A stretch of DNA of 64,000 bases, from positions 15,004,001 to 15,068,000 of the forward strand of contig CM114272.1 in NCBI GenBank assembly GCA_050084515.1. Reading direction: 5' to 3'. The stretch comes from Blasia pusilla (lineage: Eukaryota > Marchantiophyta > Marchantiopsida > Blasiales). Shown here piece by piece: positions 10,498-20,995 of the stretch. The notes under the pieces were generated by a model. That model had not been told where the DNA came from, searched no databases, and was given only the letters and a program-made list of their open reading frames with translations. Position 1 is the first letter of the stretch, and the number at the start of each line of letters is the position of its first letter. The position numbers were made by a program, and so were the translations under genes.

Positions 10498-10970
10498 GTG
10501 TTCATGGCATGCATGGCCATCTCCACTGTCGCCATGTGATGAGGGTATGGATGTAGCACGACTGCCTTTATGCAAAAATGTGCCTCCAATGAGTTTGGGC
10601 ACTCCTATGCAAACTGGGTCCACGCCATGAACCTGTGGTTTCCATCCTAGATGAAGAAATACAAGTTCCGCATCCAGTTGACTTCCGTCCCCTCAATTGC
10701 CCTTATGAATTCCTGATCTCTCATCCTCCAAAATGTGTCGAGCGCTTCCAAGTCCTCTTCCATAACCAGCGCTTGGGTTCCATGTTCATCGTAAGGCTGA
10801 ACATAGAATGAAGGGAAGCTGTCGACGTAGGATGCCGTCGCTGCCGATTATTTCACCTTCGCAATATCCTCGTCAGACTGAATTTTGCGAACGTACTCCA
10901 TTGTTCGCAATCGGCAAAGTGGAATTCTCGAGACGTTCTGGTCCTCCATCAGTGCCATCTGCTTTACCAC
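10498..10970 (-). pseudogene. ParB/sulfiredoxin-like exon with internal stops
   Basis: The exon begins after tag|GTGG at 10970 and ends at AACAC|gtaagt (10498), in phase with the next exon. It reads QNVSRIPLCRLRTMEYVRKI, then SFYVQPYDEHGTQALVM, then DGNHRFMAWTQFA and CIKAVVLHPYPHHMATVEMA. A short 'I-P-L-x-x-L' strand followed later by 'DGNHR..A' is the signature of ParB/sulfiredoxin-type nucleotide-binding folds, which in bacteria and phages often accompany N6A/N4C DNA methylases. In-frame stops are TAA at 10848-10850 and TAG at 10647-10649 and 10605-10607. The TAG before DGNHR sits in a good acceptor context (tttcttcatctag|GA), so an unrecognised intron is possible there. The domain call is from motif only. 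Confidence 0.5.
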
Positions 10971-11489
10971 CTATCACAACGGGGACAACGTCAATAAGCT
11001 ACACTGAATTGCCAATGAATTGCAACATGGGCCTTCACATAACTTAAAGAACACAAATTGTCTCTTACCCGCTCGAAGATTGAGTCGGTGTCTTGGCCAG
11101 CCAACTACTCCGGGACAGCAGATGGCAAGTCCACTCAAAACTCGTCGATCCGATAGAGGTTGATTTCTTCTGCCGAGCTTAGAGACGAGGATGACCGCTC
11201 TCCTGGTTCTTTAGCGATGTCCACCATCTCCACGCTGGCGGTCGTCATGACCTCATCGTCCGTCACTTGAACTTCGGCCGTTTCGCTATATTGATTGTGT
11301 CCCCGGACTTCATCGAGGACATTTCCTACATCTCAATACTCTCTGTTGGAAGGGCAGGGCTTTCTTCAATAGCAATCGATTTTTCCCTCCGAGCTTTTGC
11401 CAATTCTGCTCTCCTCACCAACGCTTCTTTTCACGCTTTTCGTCGGCGATCCTTTTCTTCAAGGCCTGCAATGCCTCAGCCTCTGTGTC

Positions 11490-11735
11490 CTATTTTTCGA
11501 GCGCCTCCTTTACACATTTTGCAAGAAGCTCCTGCTTGTGCGTCTCCGCTTCCCTTTCCCGCTCCTCGATTTCTTGCTGCCTTATCTCATTGGCCGAACG
11601 AGGCCCTGGAGATGGTGACGCAAGAGTCCTCATGGACTTGAGAGTGAAGGAAGTCTGGACGTGAAAAACACCAACCCGACGGCTTCGACGGGTTGCACGC
11701 TTCCCGTGGGTTCCAGGCATCCGTCCTCTTGGCAA
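11490..11735 (-). pseudogene. Coiled-coil N-terminal part of the minus-strand gene
   Basis: The minus-strand frame contains SANEIRQQEIEEREREAET and HKQELLAKCVKEALEK, a charged heptad-type helix, preceded by a Ser/Pro-rich stretch. After the stop, related Lys/Glu-rich sequence continues in another frame toward 11400. It is most likely the 5' exon of the ParB-like/methyltransferase-like gene, by strand and position. The true start is not clear because the upstream sequence is the palindrome array. Confidence 0.4.
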
Positions 11736-12610
11736 CCCGTCGGAGATTGACTGGTTGCGCGCCTCCGCCGTCTTCGGACAAGAACGCGAGGTACCCGCGC
11801 AACCTGTCGGAGACCGGTGGGTTGCACTCTTCCCTCATCTTGGGATAACAAGGCGGGCTACCCGCGCAACTCGTCGGAGGCCGACAGGTTGCACGCTTCC
11901 TTCATGTAAGTGTTACAAGGCGAGGCACTTGCGCAACCCGTCTGAAGTCAACAGGTTGCGCGCCTCCGCCATCTTCGGCCAAGAAGGTGCGGCACCCGCG
12001 TAACTCGTCGGAAACAGACGGGTTGCACGCTTCCTTCATGTAAGTGTTACAAGGTGAGGCACTTGCGCAACTCGTCTAAGGCCAACAGTTTGCGCGCCTC
12101 CGCCGTCTTCGGGCAATAAGGCGCGGCACCCGCGCAACTCGTCGGAGACCGACGGGTTGCACGCTTCCTTCATGTTAGCGTTACAAGGTGAGGCACTTGC
12201 ACAACCCGTCCAAAGCCGATGGGTTGCACAAATCGCTTATCTTGGGGTAATAGGCGAGGTACCAGGGCAACCCATCGGTTAGCGACAGGTTGCACGCTTT
12301 TCTATCCCTCGGGTAACAATGCAACAACGCATAGTTCCGAGGCAACCCATTGCAATCCGACGGGTCACAAGATCTACCCTGAGTTGGACAATCTCGCAAA
12401 AGTCCCCAACGATTGGTTGCATTAGCATATGCAAGCGATATCTCGTGTTTGATGCTAGCAAAATTGACTCAAAAGACCTTTGGTCGGCAAGAAGGGGGTA
12501 CCAACCCAACGGACTCCGACGGGTTCCAACAAAAAGAAGTGTGTGCTTCGCAACCAACGTCTCTGATTCCCAAATTCTGCAACCCACTTGACTCCGACAG
12601 ATTGCAACAG
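11672..12610. repeat. Palindrome array, strict 67-bp period
   Basis: Palindrome copies begin at 11733, 11800, 11867, 11934, 12001, 12068, 12135, 12202 and 12268, that is, 67 bp apart (66 for the last). Flanking copies at 11672, 12343, 12503 and 12580 are less regular. The spacers come in two alternating types ('gcgcctccgccgtcttcgg' and 'acgcttccttcatgtaagtg'), giving a higher-order repeat of about 134 bp. The array lies upstream of or within the 5' end of the minus-strand gene. Confidence 0.92.
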
Positions 12611-12785
12611 AATTGAATCCATTGTGTCAGACATTCTCACCTACCAAACTTCATCTTTCAGTCAAATTCTGTCAGGAGAATCTGAGTCCCTATTCACTTT
12701 AAATTAAACATTCTCATTCTCATTCTCATTCTCATTCTCATTCTCATACCCATTCTCAGTCTCCTCCCGGTGGAATCTTCTGGGA
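12611..12785. promoter_or_regulatory. Divergent intergenic region with (CATTCT)n
   Basis: This short interval separates the plus-strand transposase-like frame (ATG at 12786) from the minus-strand gene and its array. It holds a (CATTCT/CATTCTCATTCT)n run at 12709-12757. By position it is the likely shared promoter of both element genes; no clear TATA box was identified. Confidence 0.4.
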
Positions 12786-14875
12786 ATGGATAATTATGTG
12801 AAGCTCACTTGTGGCAGTCATCTAGCGGCCCTTCCTCAATCAGAAATCGTTCGACCGCAAGCTCGTGAGTCCTTCATAGCAGTGGATGAAAATTTTCTCT
12901 TAGTTCGATTTCTTCTCCAAATTGGAACTATCTTTGTATCCAAGGATGTTAGGGTGGATGGTACGAAGGACATAATAGGTGAGACACTCGAGCCAGTGAT
13001 TGTAGACCGTAAAGTATGGAATCTTCTACCTCTTGCAAATGGTCAATACAGAGTTTACGGCTTGCCCCTGAATTCCTCTGTTTCCCAAGTAGACGGTCGA
13101 GAATTTCCTAGTGCACCGAGCTCTACGTTTGCAACTCCTACCTCAATAGATTCGGCTTCGACTCCAACTTCATACGCTCGTAACAATGTAGTACTTCCTG
13201 AAGACATTCCGGATGTTGTCAACCTCAGTGGATCTATCGGACACCAACCGGGCCCTCTGTCCGCCTACTCGTTTCTTTTGCGAGTATCAAGCAATAATTT
13301 GCTATCGTCTATGGCCTTGAAAATGTTCAAGCACATTCTTGTCGACGAGCTGCCACTCACGTACGATGGTAATTGCATTTTTGAGTTGCCTCCACTTGCT
13401 GCTCCTGCTCAAAAGAAAGATGGAGGACGCTTGAAGGGTATGGACAGAAAGTCAGATTGTCATCGATGGTGCAGGCTTCAACGGACTAGTGCTTCAATTC
13501 CATATGGTCCTTGGATTGTCTCCCGCCGCCAATGCGTTGGAGCCTTGGAGTGTAGAAGTCCAACATGCCCGTATCTAGAGCGCAACGGGCGAGTCAATAC
13601 GTCGCAATTCCCCCCCAAGAATGCAGAAACTCCATATGAGGTCGGTGCCACCATACGGGCCGGGAGGCCATCGATGTCCTCATTGTCAGGCATCCCCTTT
13701 CTGCCTTGGAGCCTGTCTTGCATACATATTTTTCATTGTCCATGACTTGGGTTCCACGTCAGAGTACACTAGGCTGGCAGTTCATGTTGGATCCCACACT
13801 CATCCTTTGACCGATGCAATTTAGAGACACATCAAGGAGGATGTGGCGAAGAAAGTGGGTGAGGTCTATAGAAACTCTTCGGGTTCAAAGCTCGGAGTGA
13901 TCAAGCTCATAATAGCATCACAAATTTGTGAACAATTGCTTGCAATCCCTGGACAGGGTGAGGTCACGGCTGCTGAGGAGAAACAACTCTGGGAAAATCT
14001 CGCATTTCTCGTTGATCCTGAATGATTCCGAATTTCTTTGCGTCGACACGGTCTTGGATGGAAAGACGGCCGAAATGGATGCCATTGCCAGAATCAAGGC
14101 CAACTCCAGATTTCCATTCATTAAGAGATGGCAGTTCATGGGCCAAGGAGGCGATGGATCTAGGGCCTATGTCTTCAAAATGTCAACCACAGGTCCATGG
14201 AGTGGCATTCAATCTTATAGATCGAATGAGGGAAGGAAAAGATCTTTACGGCAGCTGGGTCAGCTTTGATATTTGCTAGAGAGTGCTGAACGGATGGTTG
14301 ACAATGGGTGCTCGCCTTTATGACCATGTGGAGAAGGGACTCAAAACTATATTTTTCTGTGAAGTAAAAGCAGAAGATGTTGGCAGTTTGAAGATGTGCT
14401 GGGTACTCTTATTGGAGGTGGTGAAGGAAAAAAAAAGGCCACCTCCGGAAATTTATGGGTTCATGGCGGAAAATGCACAACCTGGGTGGATTGCTATCAG
14501 GGAAGTGTTCTGGGGTGGAGATGTTCAATCAAAGAGGGAAAGGTTGGATACTTTCCATTTGCAACAATCTGTGACCCGATACACCAAATCTTGCATCAAG
14601 GAGAATAAGAGGACAGAGCATGTCACTCTACTCCAACGCTGCAAGGATAGCAAAACCTTGAAACAGGCCATGGAATGCCAAGAAGAACTTCATGGGTGGT
14701 GGAGGAAGCATGCGATTGAGGGGAAGTACAAAGAGTTGTGCTCTTGGCTGAGTTGGTGGACTGTACGTATGAGACAATGGGGAAACTTCATGCGGCAGGT
14801 AAGTTCACTCTTTCGTCTTGTCAAGCTCACGCTGAGAATTGTTTGAAAAGTTGCAGCTCAAGTTGAGAAGCGTGG
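12786..14875 (+). pseudogene. Transposase-like protein, N-terminal and central part
   Basis: A frame of 319 codons opens with MDNYVKLTCGSHLAALPQ. After a non-conserved Ser/Thr-rich linker comes a Cys/His finger: CVGALECRSPTCPYL, then one frame over CPHCQASPFCLGACLAYIFF and LAVHVGSHTHPL. The spacing suits a FLYWCH/WRKY-GCM1-type finger of the kind fused to MULE-like transposases. The central part (PPPEIYGFMAENAQPGWIAI, EVFWGGDVQSKRERLDTFHL, then a Trp-rich HGWWRKHA...SWWTVRMRQWG) looks like the conserved core of such a transposase, though I cannot place the DDE residues. A frameshift near 13670, a TAG at 13822-13824, a frame change near 14020 and a TAG near 14278 show decay. Part of the frame breaks may be unrecognised introns. 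Confidence 0.55.
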
Positions 14876-14899
14876 GAACTATAGGGATTTCAAACTGAA

Positions 14900-15310
14900 G
14901 AAACCAAGCAACTTGTCAGATACGACCGGTTGCCCGAGTGTGCAACCCGTCGGAAACAGACGAGTTACCCGAGTGTGCAACCCGTCGGAAACGGACGGTT
15001 TCTGAATGTGCAACCACTCAAAAGCCGACGGGTTGCATCAAGAATTTTGGTGCAACCCCGTATACAAGTATGCAAGTCGCATGTATACAAGGCCTGCAAA
15101 TAGTTTGACCTAGATGGGTTTCAGATGACTTGCACTTGGATCTTCTAGCCCGGAGTGGCCAAAGGTTCTTGCAACACGTCGGAATTGGACGGGTTGCAGT
15201 AGTCGTTCAACACGGGACGGTTTGAACACGTCGGGACCCGACGGGTCGTAGAGTCGGTCATGGGATGCCTCGGCCTTGCAACCCGTATGGTTCCGACATG
15301 TAGCTTATTT
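14900..15310. repeat. Palindrome cluster inside the transposase-like gene
   Basis: Six or more copies, for example gcaacccgtcggaaacagac (14941) and tgcaacccgtcggaaacgg (14977), separated first by about 36 bp and then irregularly. They sit between coding segments ending near 14846 and restarting near 15366, so they occupy an intron or an insertion. Confidence 0.85.
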
Positions 15311-15365
15311 CTTTGACTTCTGAGCTATTTTCGTTCCCTTCTCACATTGCCGTCGTTGTAGGGAT

Positions 15366-16864
15366 TGAACATTCATGAAAATGCCCTTTGCCCCAACACA
15401 AGTGGAGCAGAAAGTGTTCATTCCTCCTAGAGTTCGTTACAAGCATGCCAACGAATTTCACTTGTGGAGGCATGCCAACAAGACCACCCAAGAGCAATGC
15501 TACAGTCTGCAGCATCCCATATCTTCCTCACAAAAGGCATAACAAAAGGAAGGGGGCCTTCGATCTACGAGCTCTATGTCAGGGCGGCTGTGAGATCTGG
15601 TGATGAAAAACTCTATGTGAAAGCCTTCAACCGATGTGTAGCAGGAACTCCCCTCGAGCAAGACGTACACATTGGTGGGGATATTCGTGGGCGGGTTTCA
15701 AGACGTCCCATAGAGATGGTGGTAGAATAGTCCGAGCGAGACTCGTGGAGACTAGATAAGTATCTTGACTTCAGGAAATTGAAGAGGCAGCATTGAGGAA
15801 CGAATCCGGTGATTGATTTGGATGAGGAAATTACGCCGCCCATGTATTCGGGGACCCCGGCACGCTCCCAAATCCGTGATGGAGTAACTTCTCCAAAATG
15901 AGTGAATGTTTTATTTCAAAAGCCCTCCGTTGCTCGAAGTTCGCAACATCCGGTCGCTAGGGTGGTTCAACAATATAGGATTCCGGTCATGAAGGTGGAT
16001 TGCAACCTGAAACGGTGGCATATATCTCCGAGCAACCCCGTACGTGGACCCACTTGCAGGGCAGGATCTGATGGCATTAGGAGACCATGCCGCACTTTCC
16101 TAAATAAGAACTGTACAAGGACTGGACGACCACTGCCTGGATTTTGGGGACTCAAAACCTTTGATCGTTTCACGAGGACCGGGGATCAATTGAAGTACTT
16201 CTTGTGCCCAAATGAAACTTGCGCTTTCCGGAAGTCTTATCCGGCTACCATCGGAGCTTCAGGGAATACCCCCACGATTTGGCCCATCGCCGCAGGTACG
16301 AATTGCACTCAAGATGAAGTGGAAAATCTTACAAGTGCCGGTTTTAGACTCGTAGACGGAGGAAGTTCGAAGCATGTTCGCATTACAGAGACCTTCGCAT
16401 TTCGTATTCAACCCAAGATTGATGTCAACATGTACCCAGAGAAGATAGATGATCTCAATCCACTATTTCTGTTTGAGTCTAGAAATGGAGTGAAGAGAAA
16501 CATAATGTGTAGGCCAACGGTGGAGAGAGCAAAGCGAATTGCATCAGCTTGAGAGGCAAAAATGGAGATCATCGCCACAAAAGATGTCCACAATGGCAAT
16601 GGAATAGGAAGGATGTATTGGGTCAGGAACAACACCGTAAATTCAAGTGTCACAGGGGTGTATATGGTGCACATTTGTTGCTTTCCCACATGTTCATGTG
16701 ATGACTTTGTCCAAAGAGAGACAAGTGGCAAAAGGTATTTCCCTTGTAAGCACATGTACTATGTGTTGCTTGTAGTTTTAAGAGAGTCGGAGGTAGGAGT
16801 AGGAATCCACCAACCAATTCTGTCCCTCAAAGAAGTGCCAAGTATTTTAAACAAACCAATTTGA
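15366..16864 (+). pseudogene. Transposase-like protein, C-terminal part with SWIM zinc finger
   Basis: Coding segments read NKRKGAFDLRALCQ (or in another frame KGRGPSIYELYVRAAVRSGD), IGGDIRGRVSRRPIEMVVE and SGDQLKYFLCPNETCAF-type Cys pairs near 16190-16240. They end at VYMVHICCFPTCSCDDFVQR and RYFPCKHMYYVLLVVLRE (16655-16790). The last block is a SWIM finger, C-x-C-x(n)-C-x-H (CSC...CKH), typical of MULE-like transposases and their domesticated relatives. Several frame changes and stops (for example TAG at 15728) interrupt the reading. The gene ends at TGA 16862-16864. The SWIM assignment is secure; the rest is inferred from strand and position. Confidence 0.65.
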
Positions 16865-17041
16865 GGATGCAAAATGAGGTTTTCGATTGCACTTTCATTT
16901 TTCCAGAACCTTCACTTTGAGCTTCAACTCTATTTTTCCCAGGGCAAATGATAGATTTTTTCCAGACCTTGGACAAAAAAAGTGATTGGTTCTAAACTTA
17001 TGATTCCACTGATTTTTCAGTTTTCTAAATTCTGTGATATT

Positions 17042-17070
17042 TGCAACTCGTCGGACTCACATGGGTTGCC
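17042..17070. repeat. Last isolated palindrome near the right end of the element
   Basis: gcaactcgtcggactcacat followed by gggttgcc: one arm matches the standard unit, the other is eroded. It is the rightmost copy seen and lies about 210 bp inside the right flanking repeat. Confidence 0.6.
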
Positions 17071-17235
17071 AAAATATGGAAGAGGAAAAAAAATTTGTGG
17101 GACTCCTTAATAACTGAGCAAAAAAGCGCAAAAAAATTCACACAAAAATTTTCCTCTCTTAAACCCAACGGAAACTCTCTTCAAATCATAGGAAACTCTC
17201 TTAAAAAAAAGCATCTCTTTCGGTTGAAGGTAGTT

Positions 17236-17269
17236 TCCTCTCTCCTCTCTCCTCTCTCCTCTCCTCTTA
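17236..17269 (+). repeat. Pyrimidine-rich right subterminal tract (possible TIR)
   Basis: CTCTCCT-type tract, inverted relative to the purine tract at 5223-5265. Read inward from each end, both start with a G-rich stretch and 'GGTA', then AGGAGAG repeats, but the match is imperfect. Confidence 0.45.
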
Positions 17270-17278
17270 CCGCACCTC

Positions 17279-17290
17279 ATTCTTTTGGGG
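17279..17290 (+). repeat. Right copy of 12-bp flanking direct repeat
   Basis: Identical to 5196-5207 (attcttttgggg). Confidence 0.55.
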
Positions 17291-20200
17291 ATGTCGAGAG
17301 GCCATGAGAATGATCCAGGCTTAAGAGATGGTAGACACTCAAGATTGTAATGTTACAAGATCCTCACATATTTATTATGAGGAGTAAATGTATGTCTTAG
17401 ACCTTCAGCCATGCGGAGGTGATGGTCCATATTTGATTGGGTATATTTGAATTTCAAGAGGGCTCGAGAGAGGATTCAAGACCGGGGAGAACGCAATGGA
17501 AGAGAGAAATAGAAAAACTGTTAGACAAGGAGTAACATGCGAGGAGGGAATTGATTCCAAAAGGAGTAGGAGCCATCTTTCTACTAGTTGAGTTTTTTAC
17601 AATTCTTTTGTGTTATCTTGAAATCTTGGAGTGAAAATATACTTATATTGCTCACTGGAGAGAATTTTCGGAAGGGGGACATGGGAAATCTAATGTAAGT
17701 GCAATAGGACTTGTAGTTGTAGTTTTGAAGGAAAAATCTTCATAAATCAAACTCTTATATATAATCAATGATTAACTCTTTACTTGTTCCATAGATTAAA
17801 ATCACATATTCAACGACATAAACATTGAATTCGGAAGCTAGGAGAGTACTACAACCGGCTTGGAATATGTTAGCTAAAAGGAAAGACTTGTCACACAACT
17901 CGAAAAATATTGACTCAAAGGGAAGACATAGCTCAAAATTTGAGAGAGGAACCAAAATAGAAGGAAAAGAGAACTTCTCCATTTTTGGTGACTAATGCCT
18001 ATATTTCTTGAAGTAACTTTTAATCATGCCACTTACCGCGTAGAGGGAATTAGGAACTAAATCCCTTTATAACTAGTTTGCGGCACTTTGAAAGCTTGAG
18101 AGGGGAGCATGAAAAAATTAATTATGACACATGTGTGGAGGATATGTGGATAGGCTAGATGGAGAGAACCGAAAACTACAAATGCTTGTAGGGGCCGTAA
18201 TACACTGGATGCGCTCGAAATCCACTTTCTTATAAAAAAAAACTCAACATGGGACAAAAATTTAAAAGAGAATATTGCGACTAGCCAAATCAAGTTAGGA
18301 ACAAGCGAATGAAATTTGTTGCCAACTGTAAGGAATGGGTAAGGGTAGATTTCTGCTTTTATTTTAATAATGATGAAATTCTAAGTTTGCTTCAAAAAAT
18401 TCACATCTTTTCCATATTAAGTGGAGAAAAAAGTAGTGGTTTCTTTTCATACCCCGGTCTCTCAATTAAGGAAAGAAAATCATTCCTTTTGTTCCAAAAA
18501 GTAGTTAATATTTTCCTCCCAACCAAGCTTCAAAATTACAAGCATATGTTTTTAATATGAAGAGCATCATCAAGAATTTTCCAAAAAGTGTTTAAACCAT
18601 AATTAGAGTGGGAGAGACAAAGTTTGAGGAGGTCTCTCCCTTTATTTAGAGGAGTTATATACACGGAGCCTTTTAGGACCTTCAAGAAGAAGATATCAAT
18701 AAGTACCCATTTCAAGGGAGAGGAGAAAAAGAGTCTTTTCCCGTCTTCATCCCCAAACTCTTGTTGGAAAATAAGAAAGAGAAGAGGAGAGGAGAGGAGA
18801 GAAAGAGAGACCCATACAGAGAGGGCATGGAGCACCCTATTCAATCTTTCAAAAAATTGAGACAAAGTAGGGTACAGTTTGATAAGATGTTTGGTGGTGG
18901 GTTGTATGGGAAAATTACAAAGATGAAATGACCCATTTCTTTGAGAGAATTGTAGAATGGGAGGGAGTTTATTCCTCTATCCATGAGAAAAAAAATGGGT
19001 TCTCTCCAAGGGTTGAAGGAGGTCCCCAAGGCCCCATGCATTGCAAGTTAAAAAATAAAGTTTCAGTATTAAATACTCTTCAAGTTGATTATAAATGATC
19101 ATGACCCATAAACATAATAACCCCTTTCACTCATATATTTCAATCAAATCTAATTTGGTTATATCTTTCTTAAAAAGCATTGCACACAACAAAAGTTCCC
19201 TAGTAGGTGTGATGTTTTCAACAAATTCAATCATTTTACTAGTTATAGGTTCCCTGACTTAATAAAATCTTCTACAAAAACCATCTCTCCATACCTTCAC
19301 TTCCAATGGCTAATAAATGGTTTTCTTTTATGTGATTGTTGAATCTTTTTCTTCTTTTGCAAACAAACATAAATAATGGATATCAAAATTCTTGCAATCA
19401 TAAGAAGTTTTTCATACACAAGTCGATGTATAGCATCTAAAAAAATAGACCTAAACATTCATAAAGATAAGAATTCTTTCATGATGAGTGATGAAACATG
19501 TTATAGTTCCTCATCTTTGATGGTTACATACACTAGGGAAAGGTGACAAGTATAAGCAATAAAGAACCATATCTTCACGAAAAAAATTTCGAACATTTTA
19601 ATTAAGGCATGGAATAGCTATCCACATTTCTATATCCATGATCACTAATACCAATTACTAATATGAAACAACACCTCATGTACATTTGCCTAATCCATTC
19701 TAAAATTTCTAGCGCACCTAAGCTTTTCCACATGATTTTGTAGGTTGCGCATTTGGTCATTCTCAAAGGTCTCAATGTCCTTCATGAGCGCCCTACAAAT
19801 CCAACAAATACCATATAAAAAATGTAAACAAGAAAAACACAAATTTCAACTTAAAAAATATATAGAACATGAACTTGTCACATTCATTGATGATGAAACA
19901 ATACACACACCAAATATGGGTTGAACCAACAATTCAAACCCTCTCTAGTTGGGACAAAGTTTCATTTAACTCCATTGTGGTGTCCAATAGCTTCGATTGG
20001 CAAACACCCTCCGTGACAAAATCATAACCAAAGGACATCCCAAAGTGTAGTTTGTAGTAAATGATGTATGACCATGTATGCTCAATACACTCAACCCTCC
20101 TCACTCCTTACGAGAGTCAACCAATAGTGGACATAGTTACGAAGACTCTCCAACTAGTCTTCGCTCAGGCAAATGGCCGCAATGATCTTTGGTGAAGATG

Positions 20201-20845
20201 CATCAAAGAAGACTTGGTGCAAGTACTTCATGAAGACGAGTGGAAGACATGCAAACGAGAGTGGGAGGACTCAAACAAATGAAACCTCTCCAAAAGACGG
20301 CTAGATATGATCCCTCTTGCTCAATGCATCACATTAGCACGAAAATACTAGTTTGGATGTAATATATTTCCCTACTCCCCCCTTTTATGCATATGATCTC
20401 TGAAAGTGGACTTATATGTACAAGTCGCCATCCGGTAGTCATATAAGGCACGAGATTAAAAGTGATTATTACTTTGAAATTGCACATGGTTATCATATTA
20501 TTGAATGATTTAACCTCTCACATCAATTTGAAGTGATATTCTAACTAGTGTCAAAGAGAGATGTTAGAAAATCAATAGGGATTATGCAATATAAATGAGA
20601 GGATAGGAATGACACAAGTTTTAGACCCCAAGTAAAAATCCCCCTGCAATGCACAATTACAACTTACCAAAAATTAATTAAAAATATGCTTTTTTTTAAC
20701 TACTAATTTTAAAGTATTGAAAATGAGAGATTCCTCAAGAGGAGAATAGTCCCATAGAGCGTCCTTTTGAGAGCGAAAGGTGAAAGGTGATGGATTGCTC
20801 TCATGGAATAAGCATTTTCAGAGGCAGAGAGTATAATGGAGTCGT
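17291..20845. other. AT-rich intergenic spacer
   Basis: No frame with recognisable similarity on either strand. A purine-rich run (18778-18810, gagaggagaggagag) and many A/T-rich stretches are the only visible structure. It may contain eroded transposon remains that cannot be recognised by eye. Confidence 0.5.
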
Positions 20846-20995
20846 TTGATGGAGTTATGGAGAGCCCGAGAGTGGAGTGTTGTGGGAGTGATTGTAATCG
20901 CTCTCCGCAGGCGATCGTTTGATCGAGCGGGAAATTCCTCCGGCGCGTGGAGAACGAATGAAGAGAACTGGAGTGGCGGTGGTTTGATTACTGAC

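Larger units (their letters stand above)
5196..17290. mobile_element. Candidate 12-kb DNA transposon with two divergent genes
   Basis: The 12-mer attcttttgggg occurs at 5196-5207 and 17279-17290 in direct orientation, as a target-site duplication would. Just inside lie a purine-rich tract (5223-5265) on the left and the complementary pyrimidine tract (17236-17269) on the right, compatible with imperfect terminal inverted repeats. Between them, a minus-strand gene (coiled coil, ParB-like, methyltransferase-like) and a plus-strand SWIM-finger transposase-like gene diverge from about 12.6-12.8 kb. The roughly 25-bp palindromes of this window all fall between 5740 and 17070. SWIM fingers and Cys/His fingers are typical of MULE-like eukaryotic transposases, but a 12-bp duplication is longer than the usual 8-10 bp, so the superfamily is unassigned. 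Stops and frameshifts suggest this copy is dead. Confidence 0.6.

Noticed and set aside
11587-12003. Open frames encoding repeated NPSE/QPVGD-type peptides
   Set aside because: They are translations of the palindrome array in various frames, with no independent coding evidence.
9865-12610. CRISPR array
   Set aside because: The repeat is a palindrome of about 25 bp, spacers are themselves repeats, the DNA is eukaryotic, and no cas genes are present.
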